Assembly (NCBI RefSeq): GCF_013127955.1
Contig: NZ_CP053435.1
Location: forward strand, 3,447,001 to 3,511,000
Direction of reading: 5' to 3'
Origin: Spirosoma taeanense
GTDB taxonomy: Bacteria > Bacteroidota > Bacteroidia > Cytophagales > Spirosomataceae
Length of the DNA: 64,000 nt
Shown: positions 35,287-45,021 of the stretch, one piece after another
Position numbering within the stretch: position 1 is the first letter of the stretch
How the letters are laid out: the number at the start of each line of letters is the position of its first letter
Translations under genes and position numbers: made by a program
Notes under the pieces: generated by a model
Seen by the model: only the letters and a program-made list of their open reading frames with translations
What the model was told of the DNA's origin: nothing
Database searches by the model: none

Positions 35287-36420
35287 CAAGTTTTTAACCT
35301 CTGCCGCGTCGGGCGTTGTATTGTAGTGCCATTTGCCACGCACCACGCCATTGTGCATCAGCCACGTACCCGGATTTGAGCGCATGATCGTTTTCAGAAC
35401 CGTTGCATCAACTTTGTAATACGGCACATTCGTTAACTGAAACTCCTTGCAGAACGCCTGAATCTGATCGTCACTGACGGATGTCAGGATATACGGCTTA
35501 ACGCTCGATCCCTGCAACCCTTCAACCAGCTCGCGAATGGCCGGCAGGCTTCCCGCATCGATGTCGGTGGTGTTCTTGACAATGATAAACAGTTTGTCGC
35601 CTTCGAACGTCTCCTGCGTGAAATCGCTTTCGTCGTTCCAGACGCGGTAGTCCGTAATCTTGGGCTTGGCGCTTTCGTTGATCAGCACCATCTCCCTGAA
35701 CTTATAGCCCGGATCGGACGGATACTGCTCGAATTCGCTGGTTTTACCGTCCTTTTCCATAATGTATTTGTAACGTAACGGCTCCGAGGGCTTCATCTGG
35801 GCCGGAATATTTTTCCCCACAGCATAGGGCAGCAGATCGAGCGGGGGCAGGAACGAAATGGCGTAAATACCCAGCCCCAGCGTCAGTACCGTCGTCAGGG
35901 CGACCAGCCAGCCGGTATTACGGGGTTTTATCCGATTGCGATGCCCGATGATAAACAAAATCAGCACCGTCAGCACAATGTCCTTGCCGAATGAGGTCCA
36001 TGGTTTTAGCTTGATGGCATCGCCGAAGCAGCCGCAGTCCGTTACGCGGTCGAAATAAGCCGAATAGAATGTCAGGAACGTAAAGAAGACGATCAGGAAG
36101 AACAGGAGCCAGGTCGTTAGCTTGGGTTTATAGGACGCCAGGAGCGCTACACCCAGAATGATTTCGGCCGCGCAGAATAGTACCGACATCGCTAACGTAA
36201 ATGGCACCAACGCCATGAAAAAATCGTGCAGCACAGGCACATCCTGTGCAAAGACCTCAAAGTATTCTTCAAACTTAATCTGTGTGCCAACCGGGTCGTT
36301 GAGTTTGATCAGACCCGAAAAAATAAAGACAATCCCGACCAGGAAGCGGGCAATGCGGGCGGCAATCAGCATGGGCTGGGTGCCGGTCTTGATTTTAGGC
36401 TGCGGAGTTGTTGTATTCAT
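35275..36420 (-). CDS. BT_3928-family DoxX-like membrane protein
   Basis: This 381-residue protein has four DoxX-type membrane segments in its first half (ARIARFLVGIVFIFSGLIKLNDP near residues 21-43, then segments near 70-92, 100-120 and 150-165), one further segment near 172-190 and a soluble C-terminal domain with a thioredoxin-like look. It matches the Bacteroidota BT_3928 family, often next to DUF1599 and folate genes, as here. Function unknown; a redox or quinone role is possible. Its last codons lie inside a repeat block. Confidence 0.85.
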   Translation of the reverse strand: MNTTTPQPKIKTGTQPMLIAARIARFLVGIVFIFSGLIKLNDPVGTQIKFEEYFEVFAQDVPVLHDFFMALVPFTLAMSVLFCAAEIILGVALLASYKPKLTTWLLFFLIVFFTFLTFYSAYFDRVTDCGCFGDAIKLKPWTSFGKDIVLTVLILFIIGHRNRIKPRNTGWLVALTTVLTLGLGIYAISFLPPLDLLPYAVGKNIPAQMKPSEPLRYKYIMEKDGKTSEFEQYPSDPGYKFREMVLINESAKPKITDYRVWNDESDFTQETFEGDKLFIIVKNTTDIDAGSLPAIRELVEGLQGSSVKPYILTSVSDDQIQAFCKEFQLTNVPYYKVDATVLKTIMRSNPGTWLMHNGVVRGKWHYNTTPDAAEVKNLVNE

Positions 36421-36458
36421 ACAGATAAGGCCGTCGGAACGCCAACGGCAATGGATCG

Positions 36459-37040
36459 TTATACGGCCATTCGGTCCGCACTACTTTTTATCAGACAAAA
36501 AACCGCGTAATTGATCATGTCCATATAATTGGCCTCAACGCCTTCCGACACCAGCGTATTGCCGCAATTATCTTCAATCTGTTTCGTACGCAGGAGCTTC
36601 ATCAGAATTATATCTGTCATGGAGCTGATGCGCATGTCCCGCCAGGCTTCGCCATAATCGTGGTTTTTGGCAAACAGCAAGTCCATGACCCGGCCGATCT
36701 GCGCGTCGTATAGCTGCTCGAGCTCGTCGGTCGGAATATCCATCCGGGGCTGTCCGTTGTGTTCGCTGCTGCGGCTGATTTCAACCTGAAAATGAAGCTG
36801 AATCAGCGCCATAACGCAGTAATTGATGATGCCTACAAATTCCAGCTCGATTCCTTCGCCAACGCGACTAACGCCGGTTTCCTGCAGCGTTCGGATTCGC
36901 TGCGCTTTGATGAAAATCTGGTCGGTAATGCTCGGCAAACGCAGAATTCGCCAGGCCGTACCGTAATCCTGGTTTTTTTTCAGAAATAAATCCTTGCATC
37001 GTTGAATGACCTGCCGATATTCGGTTTCCGTAGTGGACAT
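36459..37040 (-). CDS. DUF1599 protein
   Basis: This 193-residue protein consists of two similar halves. Each has a KNQDYGTAWR/KNHDYGEAWR motif, an IRTLQETG/TKQIEDN helix and a (I/M)INY stretch. That is the DUF1599 (nucleotide-modification-associated) duplication, an all-alpha NTP-pyrophosphatase-like fold. It diverges from folP with 114 bases between. Confidence 0.88.
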   Translation of the reverse strand: MSTTETEYRQVIQRCKDLFLKKNQDYGTAWRILRLPSITDQIFIKAQRIRTLQETGVSRVGEGIELEFVGIINYCVMALIQLHFQVEISRSSEHNGQPRMDIPTDELEQLYDAQIGRVMDLLFAKNHDYGEAWRDMRISSMTDIILMKLLRTKQIEDNCGNTLVSEGVEANYMDMINYAVFCLIKSSADRMAV

Positions 37041-37154
37041 AATTTAAAACGGTCCGCGATTGCGGTTTGTAGGTTGACGTTTGACGGTACTCCGCTCGCT
37101 TCAACTCCAAACCGCCCGGCGGTCCGGTTTAAACGACAAACCTCAAACTGAACT

Positions 37155-37997
37155 GTGTTCAAAAGTACAAAAAAAACGCTGAACTGCCGGGGACGGCTGG
37201 TCGATTTGACCACGCCGGCGGTGATGGGTATTCTGAATGCAACCCCGGATTCCTTCTTTGCCGGAAGCCGAATCGGGCTGGACGAAACGGTGGCTACCGC
37301 CGAAACCATGCTGACCGAGGGCGCCACGTTTCTGGACATCGGCGGTTATTCGACCCGGCCCGGCGCAGCCGACATCAGTCCCGCCGAAGAAGCCGACCGG
37401 GTGCTGCCCGTCATTGAGGCTATCCTCGACAGCTTTCCCGAAGCACTTATTTCGGTTGATACGTTCCGGGCGTCGGTGGCCCGGCAGGCCGTTGAGACGG
37501 GCGCAGCTATGATCAACGATATTGGGGGCGGCACCCTCGACACAGCCATGTTCGAAACGGTGGCTCAACTAGGGGTCCCTTATGTCCTGATGCATATGCG
37601 GGGAACACCCCAGACCATGCAGTCGCTGGCTACGTATCAGAATATCGTTACGGAGGTGATCGACGAGATGGCTACGCCACTGGCCCGATTGCGGGCGCTG
37701 GGCGCTAAAGACATCATTCTGGACCCCGGTTTTGGGTTCGCCAAGACGCCCGCCCAAAATTTTTCTCTGCTGAGTCAGCTCGAATCGTTCAGGCAGTTTG
37801 ACGAGCCGCTGCTGGTTGGCCTTTCACGTAAAACCACTATCTGGAAAACCCTGAACATCACCGCTGAAGAAGCGCTCAACGGCACTACGGTCCTGAACAC
37901 CGTAGCCCTAATGAAAGGCGCTTCAATCCTGCGCGTGCACGACGTACGAGAGGCTGTTGAGGCCGTAAAACTGACCCAAAATCTAACTTTTTTTTAG
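37155..37997 (+). CDS. folP: Dihydropteroate synthase
   Basis: The 280-residue TIM-barrel enzyme joins p-aminobenzoate and the pterin in folate synthesis. It has VMGILNATPDSFFAGS (about residues 23-38), ATFLDIGGYSTRPGA (58-72), INDIGGG (119-125), LMHMRGTPQTMQ and ILDPGFGFAKT. The start is GTG at 37155, as no ATG fits the family N-terminus. Confidence 0.93.
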   Translation: MFKSTKKTLNCRGRLVDLTTPAVMGILNATPDSFFAGSRIGLDETVATAETMLTEGATFLDIGGYSTRPGAADISPAEEADRVLPVIEAILDSFPEALISVDTFRASVARQAVETGAAMINDIGGGTLDTAMFETVAQLGVPYVLMHMRGTPQTMQSLATYQNIVTEVIDEMATPLARLRALGAKDIILDPGFGFAKTPAQNFSLLSQLESFRQFDEPLLVGLSRKTTIWKTLNITAEEALNGTTVLNTVALMKGASILRVHDVREAVEAVKLTQNLTFF

Positions 37998-38074
37998 GCT
38001 ACTATTGCGTTTAGTGAATCAAAGCCCTACTTTTGCATTCCCAAACGACAACGACCGGTTGTCATGGGAAAAAC

Positions 38075-38147
38075 GATCTGGTAGCTCAGCTGGTAGAGCA
38101 ATACACTTTTAATGTATGGGTCCTGGGTTCGAATCCCAGCCGGATCA
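38075..38147 (+). tRNA. tRNA-Lys (TTT)
   Basis: The 73-nt sequence folds as a tRNA. The acceptor stem is GATCTGG with CCGGATC (38075-38081 and 38140-38146), the D arm has GCTC-AGC..GAGC, the anticodon stem is ATACA/TGTAT around CTTTTAA with anticodon TTT at 38108-38110, and the T arm holds GGTTCGAATCC. The 3' CCA is not encoded. Confidence 0.95.
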
Positions 38148-38150
38148 CTA

Positions 38151-38192
38151 AAAACGTCAAAAGCCGCTCTTATGGGCGGCTTTTGACGTTTT
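38151..38192. terminator. Bidirectional terminator after tRNA-Lys
   Basis: A perfect 17-bp stem (38151-38167 with 38176-38192) starts with AAAA and ends with TTTT. Confidence 0.9.
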
Positions 38193-38200
38193 ATAATTCC

Positions 38201-39391
38201 TTACAGCAGCCTGTTGGCGCGGATCACCTCCGCCAGTTGCCGGGCCACTTTCCGATGCCCTGACGAATTGATGTGGTTGTCCAGCATAAAATAATCCGTA
38301 GGCGTCAGAACACCCGAGACATCCGCCAGATAAACTCCTGGCAAGGGATCATTTATCAGGTAAGACTGAAAGGCCTGTATTGTTTCGGGGCCCGTTCCGT
38401 TGGGATTCAGGCAGGTGATAATAATTGGCCCTTTATAATCCTGGCGAATACGCCGGATGGCATAGAAAAACGATTCCTCCGGCGACAAACTGCGTCTCGT
38501 TCGAGCTATCTGCCTGCCAGTCGGCCCCGGCAAACCGGCGGTTTTGATTGTCATTCGCTGCATCCGCGCTCTGAGCACAGCATACAAATATTTAAACGGA
38601 TAATAGTCGGCCGTCAGGGTATTGTAACGAACAGCGGCATCATACCGCTCCCGGGGTGAAGGTTTAAACGTCTGCAGCGCCAGTTCTTCGTTCTCGGGCT
38701 GGTCATTTACGCAGTACTGAACAACCAGCACCCGGCAGGAATCGCGCTGAATACGCTTGAGCAACATGGATTCGCGGGCCGTTCCAAAGGAGGAAATACC
38801 GGCATTCAGTACTTTACGGCCCAGTTGCTGTTCCAGCCTTGATGCGTAGCAAATTGAATCAGCAACCCCCCACCCCATCGTAAACGAATCGCCTAGGATA
38901 ATGATGGTAGGGTTTGTTAAAGAGGCCGCATCGTCACGAACGCCCAGCGCATTCGTCCGGATTGGGGTATTTATTTCGAATCCGCTTTTATAGACTACAT
39001 TCTGCAAGTTTGGCTTCAGCGTATAAAACAGGGCGGGGTCGTACTGACTAAGCTCCGGATCATACTGAATCAGGTTCTTATCCCAACCATCCACGACCTC
39101 CTGAACGAAACGGCGTCCACGCCTATGCTGATGTTGCCCTTCGGCCAATCGATACGCAAAGGCCCATACGCCCAATTCAAGTAGAATAAATAATCCGGCG
39201 AAAAACCACCAGGGCTGTTTGGCCAGCCGGCCTATCAAGACTGTAAGCAACAGGAACTGCCCGGTTACCAGGCATTTAAACAGCCAAACGCCCGTTGCGC
39301 TAATGGCAAATAGCTCCGTGCGAACGAGTGTAATGGTAAATAATAAGACAATAAATAGTAAACCAATCAGAGTACGCTGAAAAGCAGTCAT
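38201..39391 (-). CDS. Membrane-anchored SGNH/GDSL hydrolase
   Basis: The 396-residue protein has three N-terminal membrane segments (about residues 8-30, 36-56 and 62-80) and a periplasmic SGNH hydrolase domain. Block I is IIILGDSFTMGWG (about 162-174), a GISSFGT block II follows, block III is YCVNDQPEN, and DNHINSSGH near the C-terminus gives the Asp-His pair. Such proteins often add or remove acyl groups on cell-wall or surface sugars. Confidence 0.82.
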   Translation of the reverse strand: MTAFQRTLIGLLFIVLLFTITLVRTELFAISATGVWLFKCLVTGQFLLLTVLIGRLAKQPWWFFAGLFILLELGVWAFAYRLAEGQHQHRRGRRFVQEVVDGWDKNLIQYDPELSQYDPALFYTLKPNLQNVVYKSGFEINTPIRTNALGVRDDAASLTNPTIIILGDSFTMGWGVADSICYASRLEQQLGRKVLNAGISSFGTARESMLLKRIQRDSCRVLVVQYCVNDQPENEELALQTFKPSPRERYDAAVRYNTLTADYYPFKYLYAVLRARMQRMTIKTAGLPGPTGRQIARTRRSLSPEESFFYAIRRIRQDYKGPIIITCLNPNGTGPETIQAFQSYLINDPLPGVYLADVSGVLTPTDYFMLDNHINSSGHRKVARQLAEVIRANRLL

Positions 39392-39852
39392 TGTTTATTT
39401 AAACCTTTACTGAACCCTACCTATCGCTGGGGCCGCCTGTCCTTTCCACCGCTCGTTGGCAAGCCAACTTTATAGAATCTCCCCAGTTTTTAGACTAAGC
39501 CGAGGTTCGCTGGTCATTCTGATACGTACTGCTGTGCATAACATTCACGCATAATAAGACCAAAAGGCGCCCGTTTAGGCCAGACAATATTCACTTTTCA
39601 AGAACAATTATAATCATAATGGTAATAATGCTTATTGATTATAAAATTTCGACAAAGCCTGTTTTTGCCAAATTTTTTTGGTAGTATATTGCAAGACTTT
39701 GTCACAAACGCCCGTCACCCTGGCCTTTATCTTCGGAATTGATTCCCCGCCGGGACGTCTATAGATTTCTATTTTCTCAATAATCGACGTTGATTTTTAT
39801 CATTTTCGCAAAGCGAGTGATAAACAACGACATAACCCAACGCTGTACGACC
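39392..39852. other. Long promoter region upstream of gltB
   Basis: These 461 bases contain no convincing gene. The middle (about 39600-39680) is AT-rich and includes an imperfect palindrome around 39610-39642 whose ends are ATAATCA and TGATTAT, possibly a regulator site for nitrogen control. Confidence 0.5.
39739..39769 (+). promoter_or_regulatory. Candidate gltB promoter
   Basis: TTG at 39739-39741, a 20-base spacer and TAGATTTC at 39762-39769 match the Bacteroidota promoter consensus except the last base. It is 84 bases upstream of the gltB ATG. Confidence 0.35.
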
Positions 39853-42800
39853 ATGTCTGACCAGGTTGACCAACAAAGACAATCCAGCCCGGGCCTTTAC
39901 CGCCCCGAATTTGAACACGACAACTGTGGCATCGGCTTTATCGCCCATATAAAAGGGCGGAAATCCCACCAGATTGTTTCGGATGCCCTTCAGATGCTTC
40001 GGCGTATGGAACACCGGGGTGCAGTGGGTGCCGAAGCAAATTCAGGAGACGGCGCTGGTCTGCTGATTCAGATTCCCCACGAGTTTTTTCTGGACGAAAC
40101 CCGCAAGCTGGGCGTCCACCTCCCCCCGCGCTCGAATATGGCGTAGGTATGGTGTATTTTCCGAAGGACGTATGGCTGCGCGAAGAATGCCGGGCCATCC
40201 TGAACCGGAACATGAAAAAGCTGGGCCTGGAACTGCTCTGTTACCGGGTTGTGCCGGTAAACAACACGGACCTGGGTCATGGCTCCCGTTCGGCCGAACC
40301 GCAGATGGAGCAGGTGTTCATCAAACGCCCGTCTGACATTACCAACCCCGACGACTTTGAGCGTAAACTTTACATTCTTCGCAATTACAGCACCCGTATT
40401 ATTAACGAGACGGTAGCGGGCGTTGACACGTTTTATTTCTCGTCGCTTTCCTGCCGGACCATTACCTATAAAGGGCAGCTGACAACGCTGCAACTGGAGC
40501 CTTACTTCCCCGATCTTCAGCAGGAAGAAGTCGTTTCGGCCCTTGGCGTAGTGCATTCGCGGTTTTCGACGAACACATTCCCCTCGTGGAAGCTGGCGCA
40601 ACCGTTCCGGTATATCGCTCACAATGGCGAAATCAATACTGTGCGGGGTAACGTCAACTGGATGAAGGCCGCCGAAGGTCTGCTCAAATCCAGCAAGTTT
40701 ACCCAGGATGAGATGGATATGCTCTTGCCCATCTGCGATCCCAAACAATCGGACTCCGCCAACCTGGACAATGCCATTGAGCTGCTGGTGATGAGCGGGC
40801 GGTCGCTGCCACACGTTATGATGATGCTCATTCCCGAAGCCTGGGATGGTAACGAGCACATGGACCCCGTCCGGAAAGCATTCTATGAATATCATGCAGC
40901 CCTGATCGAGCCCTGGGATGGTCCGGCTTCGATTTCGTTTACTGACGGTCGCATCGTCGGCGCAACACTCGACCGGAATGGTCTGCGCCCCTCGCGTTTC
41001 TGGGTCACCAACGAAGACATCGTCATCATGGCTTCGGAAGTGGGCGTACTGGACATCAATCCGGCCAAGGTAGTGTCGAAAGGTCGTTTGCAGCCCGGTA
41101 AGATGTTCCTGGTCGATATGGAGCAGGGACGGATTGTTTCCGACGAGGAGATCAAAGCGTCCATCAGTTCCCGCAAGCCGTATCAGGAGTGGCTGGACCA
41201 GAATAAAATCCGCATCTCAGACCTTGAAGCGCCTATCCGGTCGTACAACCACTACGATCCGGCCAAGCTCCTTCGGATGCAGCAGGCCTTCGGCTTTACG
41301 TCCGAAGACTTACGGATGATCCTGGCGCCGATGGTGGAGACGGGTAAGGAAGCCCTTGGTTCCATGGGCACCGACGTACCCCTGGCGGTGCTGTCGGAGC
41401 AGAGCCAACACCTGAGCCACTACTTCAAGCAACTCTTCGCGCAGGTTACCAACCCGCCCATTGACTCCATCCGGGAGCGGGCGATCATGTCGCTTATCTC
41501 GTTTGTGGGCGCGACCTATAACCTGCTAAGCGAATCGCCCGAGCATTGCCGCCAGGTAGAACTTGATCAGCCCGTGCTTACCACCCAGGAATTCGACAAA
41601 CTGCGGTTCATTGACAAGCCGAAGTTCCAGGCCAAAACGATCAACTGTCTGTTTACGGCCGATGGAAACGGTAAATCGCTCGAACGGGCGCTGGAACGGA
41701 TCTGCCGTTACGCCGAAGATGCCATTCAGGATGGCTACTCGATCCTGGTACTGTCCGACCGGGCGATTGATTCCAGCCACGCTCCGATTCCGTCGCTACT
41801 GTCTACGTCGGCGATTCACCATTACCTCATCCACAAAGGACTGCGGGGTAAGGTTGGGCTGGTTGTTGAAGCCGGTGACGTCTGGGAAACCCACCACGTA
41901 GCGACGCTGATCGGCTACGGTGCTTCGGGCGTAAACCCCTATATGGCTTTCGAGACCATTGCCAACATGCAAGAAAAGGGGCTGCTGCAGGTAGATTACG
42001 ACCTCGACAAGCTCTACAGAAATTACATTAAAGCGGTCAATGGCGAATTGCTCAAAATCTTCTCGAAGATGGGCATCTCGACGCTTCAGTCGTACCAGGG
42101 CGCGATGATTTTCGAATGTCTGGGCCTGAACAAGGACGTGGTAGACCGTTACTTCACGGGGACAGTCTCGCGCATTGGTGGTATGGGACTGGACGAGATT
42201 GCCCGCGAGATTCTGGTTCGGCACTGCATCGCCTTTCCATCGGCTCCGGTGGCGAATCCACGGCTAGAAGTAGGTGGTGTTTACCAGTGGAAACAGCGGG
42301 GTGAACGACACATCTTCAATCCCGACACGATCCACCTGCTGCAGCAGTCCACGCAGCGGAACGACTACTCGATTTTCAAAAAGTACTCGAAGCTCATTAA
42401 CGACCAGACGCAGAAAGCCATTACGTTACGCGGTCTGCTGAAGTTCAAGAAAGCAACACCCGTGCCACTCGACGAGGTTGAGCCAATCGAGAACATCTTC
42501 AAGCGGTTCGCAACGGGTGCCATGTCGTTCGGATCAATTTCGTGGGAAGCCCATACAACGCTGGCCATTGCCATGAACCGCATCGGCGGCAAGAGCAATT
42601 CCGGCGAAGGTGGTGAAGACGAGCTGCGGTATAAGCCGCTCGAAAACGGCGACAGTCTGAACTCAGCCATCAAACAGGTCGCTTCGGGCCGGTTCGGCGT
42701 AACGAGCTATTACCTGACTAACGCCCGCGAGCTGCAGATTAAAATGGCGCAGGGTGCGAAACCCGGCGAAGGTGGTCAGCTGCCCGGCTTTAAAGTCGAC

Positions 42801-44438
42801 GACTGGATTGGCCGGACCCGCCATTCAACGCCCGGCGTGGGTCTGATTTCGCCCCCGCCCCACCACGACATTTATTCGATTGAAGACTTAGCCCAGCTCA
42901 TCTCCGACCTGAAAAATGCGAACCGCGATGCCCGCATCAGCGTAAAACTGGTATCGGAGGCCGGCGTAGGCACGATTGCGGCCGGGGTAGCCAAGGCCCA
43001 CGCCGACCACATCCTGATTTCAGGTCACGATGGCGGTACGGGAGCCTCTCCCCTGTCGAGCATTCGCCATGCTGGTCTGCCCTGGGAGTTAGGTCTGGCC
43101 GAAGCCCATCAGACGCTGGTTCGCAACAAGCTCCGCGGACGGGTAACCGTACAAACCGACGGACAGATGCGGACGGGCCGCGACCTGGCCGTGGCGGCCC
43201 TGCTGGGTGCCGAAGAGTTCGGTGTAGCCACGGCGGCTCTGGTCGCTACTGGCTGTATCATGATGCGGAAGTGTCACCTGAACACCTGCCCGGTGGGCGT
43301 GGCAACGCAGAATAAGGAGCTACGTGCGTTGTTTACGGGTAAGCCTGAGCACGTCGTGAATATGTTTACGTTCCTGGCGATGGAACTGCGCGAAATCATG
43401 GCGGAACTCGGTTTCCGGACAGTGAATGAGATGATTGGTCAGGCACAGATGCTTGAACTCCGCTCCGATCTTCCACACTGGAAATACAAGAACATTAACC
43501 TCGACGCTCTGCTGTATAAAGAGCCAACCAACCTGGATGTAGCGCTCTACAAGCAGGAAGAGCAACACCATTACCTGGACGACGTCCTGGATCGTAAACT
43601 GATCGAAGTTGCCAAACCGGCTCTGGAATCAGCCGAGTCAGTCTATGCTGAGTTCCCGGTGCAGAACATCGACCGGAGTATCGGGACGATGCTCTCCAAT
43701 GAGATTTCCAAAGTATATGGTGGTCCGGGACTGCCCGACAGTACTATCCATATTAAACTGCGTGGTACGGCGGGCCAGAGCTTTGGCGCGTTCGGCACGA
43801 GCGGGATAAAACTGGAGCTTGAGGGTGACGCCAACGACTACTTCGGCAAAGGTCTCTGCGGAGCCCAGCTGATTGTCTATCCGGACCGGACGGCTACGTT
43901 CAAGCCCGAAGAAAACAGCATCGTCGGTAACGTATCGTTCTATGGTGCGACGTCGGGCGAAGCCTTTATCCGGGGTATGGCGGGCGAGCGGTTCTGCGTT
44001 CGTAACTCAGGGGGGAAGGTCGTAGTCGAGGGCGTGGGTGATCACGGTCTTGAATACATGACCGGCGGTCTGGCCATCATCCTGGGACAGACAGGCCGCA
44101 ACTTCGCAGCTGGCATGTCGGGCGGTGTGGCTTACGTCTGGGATCAGGATGGTACGTTTGCCTCGAAGGTTAATCCCGAAATGGTAACGCTGGAGGCTCT
44201 TACGGAAGAAGATCAGGCGATCGTTCGCGAATACGTTGACAAGCATTTCCAGTACACCACCAGCAACGTAGCGCTGGCGTTGATGCAGGACTGGGCAAAC
44301 CTGATTGGTCAGTTCGTGAAGGTGATGCCGGAAGATTTCCGCAAGGCGCTGGCTCAACGGGGTATTTCGCTGGCCGAACAGATTCGCGATAAAAACGTCG
44401 TTTATCAGGATATTGTCGTGGATGTGACCCACGGGTGA
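39853..44438 (+). CDS. gltB: Glutamate synthase large subunit, with a frameshift in the N-terminal domain
   Basis: The ATG at 39853 (MSDQVDQQ) begins the amidotransferase domain, with the nucleophile in DNCGIGFIA. This frame stops at 40146. The rest (VYFPKDVWLREE onward) is in the frame that ends at 44438, and L-E-Y-G-V-G-M-V continues the protein perfectly once one base is added to the run of six C at 40122-40127. Later parts are the central domain, the FMN and 3Fe-4S synthase domain (GGKSNSGEGGEDELR, CHLNTCPVGVATQ) and the GltB C-terminal beta-helix (GGLAIILGQTGRNFAAGMSGG). Joined, it has about 1,528 residues, normal for the family. It converts 2-oxoglutarate and glutamine to glutamate. Confidence 0.85.
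40122..40128 (+). other. C CCC CCG slip site in gltB
   Basis: In the starting frame the codons read CTC CCC CCG, so the heptamer has the X XXY YYZ form. A -1 slip here, or one extra C, restores the downstream frame. It may be a sequencing error, a mutation, phase variation or programmed slipping. Confidence 0.6.
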
Positions 44439-44764
44439 GCCTGATTCTGCCACCTCCGTATCATATCGCAGAAACCAAGTTAACGAAGTACCTGCTTGTT
44501 TCGCTGCCAAAGAATGATAAGTCGAACTACTTAACCGGGGCCGGTTATTCTCTAGCAAACTTGTCCAAGTTAAGTCAAGACCTAATAGCACTTGTTCAGC
44601 ATACGGAAGCTGTTTTGGAGCGAACCAGTCGTTATGGTATGTCTTACAGCGTAACGGGTCAGCTGATCAGTCCAAGTAGACGGCCCATCTGGGTGAAAAC
44701 GATCTGGATGAGAGATGCAGATGAGGAAATAACTAAATTTATAACGTTATATCCTCCAAACTGA
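44435..44764 (+). CDS. DUF6883 protein, likely toxin of a toxin-antitoxin-like pair
   Basis: The GTG at 44435 overlaps the gltB stop, giving 109 residues. ETKLTKYLLVSLPKNDKSNYLTGAGYSLANLSKLSQDLIALV and IWVKTIWMRD...TKFITLYP match DUF6883, often found as a C-terminal or stand-alone toxin-like domain. It is followed 6 bases later by a DUF4926 gene, the usual partner. The pair sits between gltB and gltD, where no gene is normally found. Confidence 0.7.
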   Translation: MSLILPPPYHIAETKLTKYLLVSLPKNDKSNYLTGAGYSLANLSKLSQDLIALVQHTEAVLERTSRYGMSYSVTGQLISPSRRPIWVKTIWMRDADEEITKFITLYPPN

Positions 44765-44770
44765 CTTATC

Positions 44771-45016
44771 ATGAAATGGCCGCTGTATAAACAAGTTGCT
44801 CTCCTGAAAGACTTTCCTGGAGAAGGGCTGAAAAAGGGCGACGTTGTTACTACTGTTGAATTTTTAGAAGGGCGTCGGGACCTGCCAAACGCTTATTTCG
44901 TAGAAGCGTTCAATGCAGTCGGCAAGACCATTGCAGTATTTATTGTCGAGGAGGACGCGCTGGAAGCGCTTACTGAACACGATATACTGTCGAAGCGAAG
45001 TTTAGAGATTGTTTAG
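44771..45016 (+). CDS. DUF4926 protein, likely antitoxin/immunity partner
   Basis: This 81-residue protein matches DUF4926: YKQVALLKDFPGEGLKKGDVVTTVEFL, then YFVEAFNAVGKTIAVFIVEEDALEAL. The family pairs with DUF6883 in many genomes. It ends 5 bases before gltD. Confidence 0.75.
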   Translation: MKWPLYKQVALLKDFPGEGLKKGDVVTTVEFLEGRRDLPNAYFVEAFNAVGKTIAVFIVEEDALEALTEHDILSKRSLEIV

Positions 45017-45021
45017 ACCTC

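Noticed and set aside
39610-39642. Terminator or RNA gene in the AT-rich palindrome upstream of gltB
   Set aside because: Only the 7-base ends pair well and there is no T-run; it is kept only as a possible regulator site.
39790-40146. Independent small gene before gltB
   Set aside because: It is the N-terminal part of GltB with the catalytic cysteine; a one-base shift joins it exactly to the large frame.
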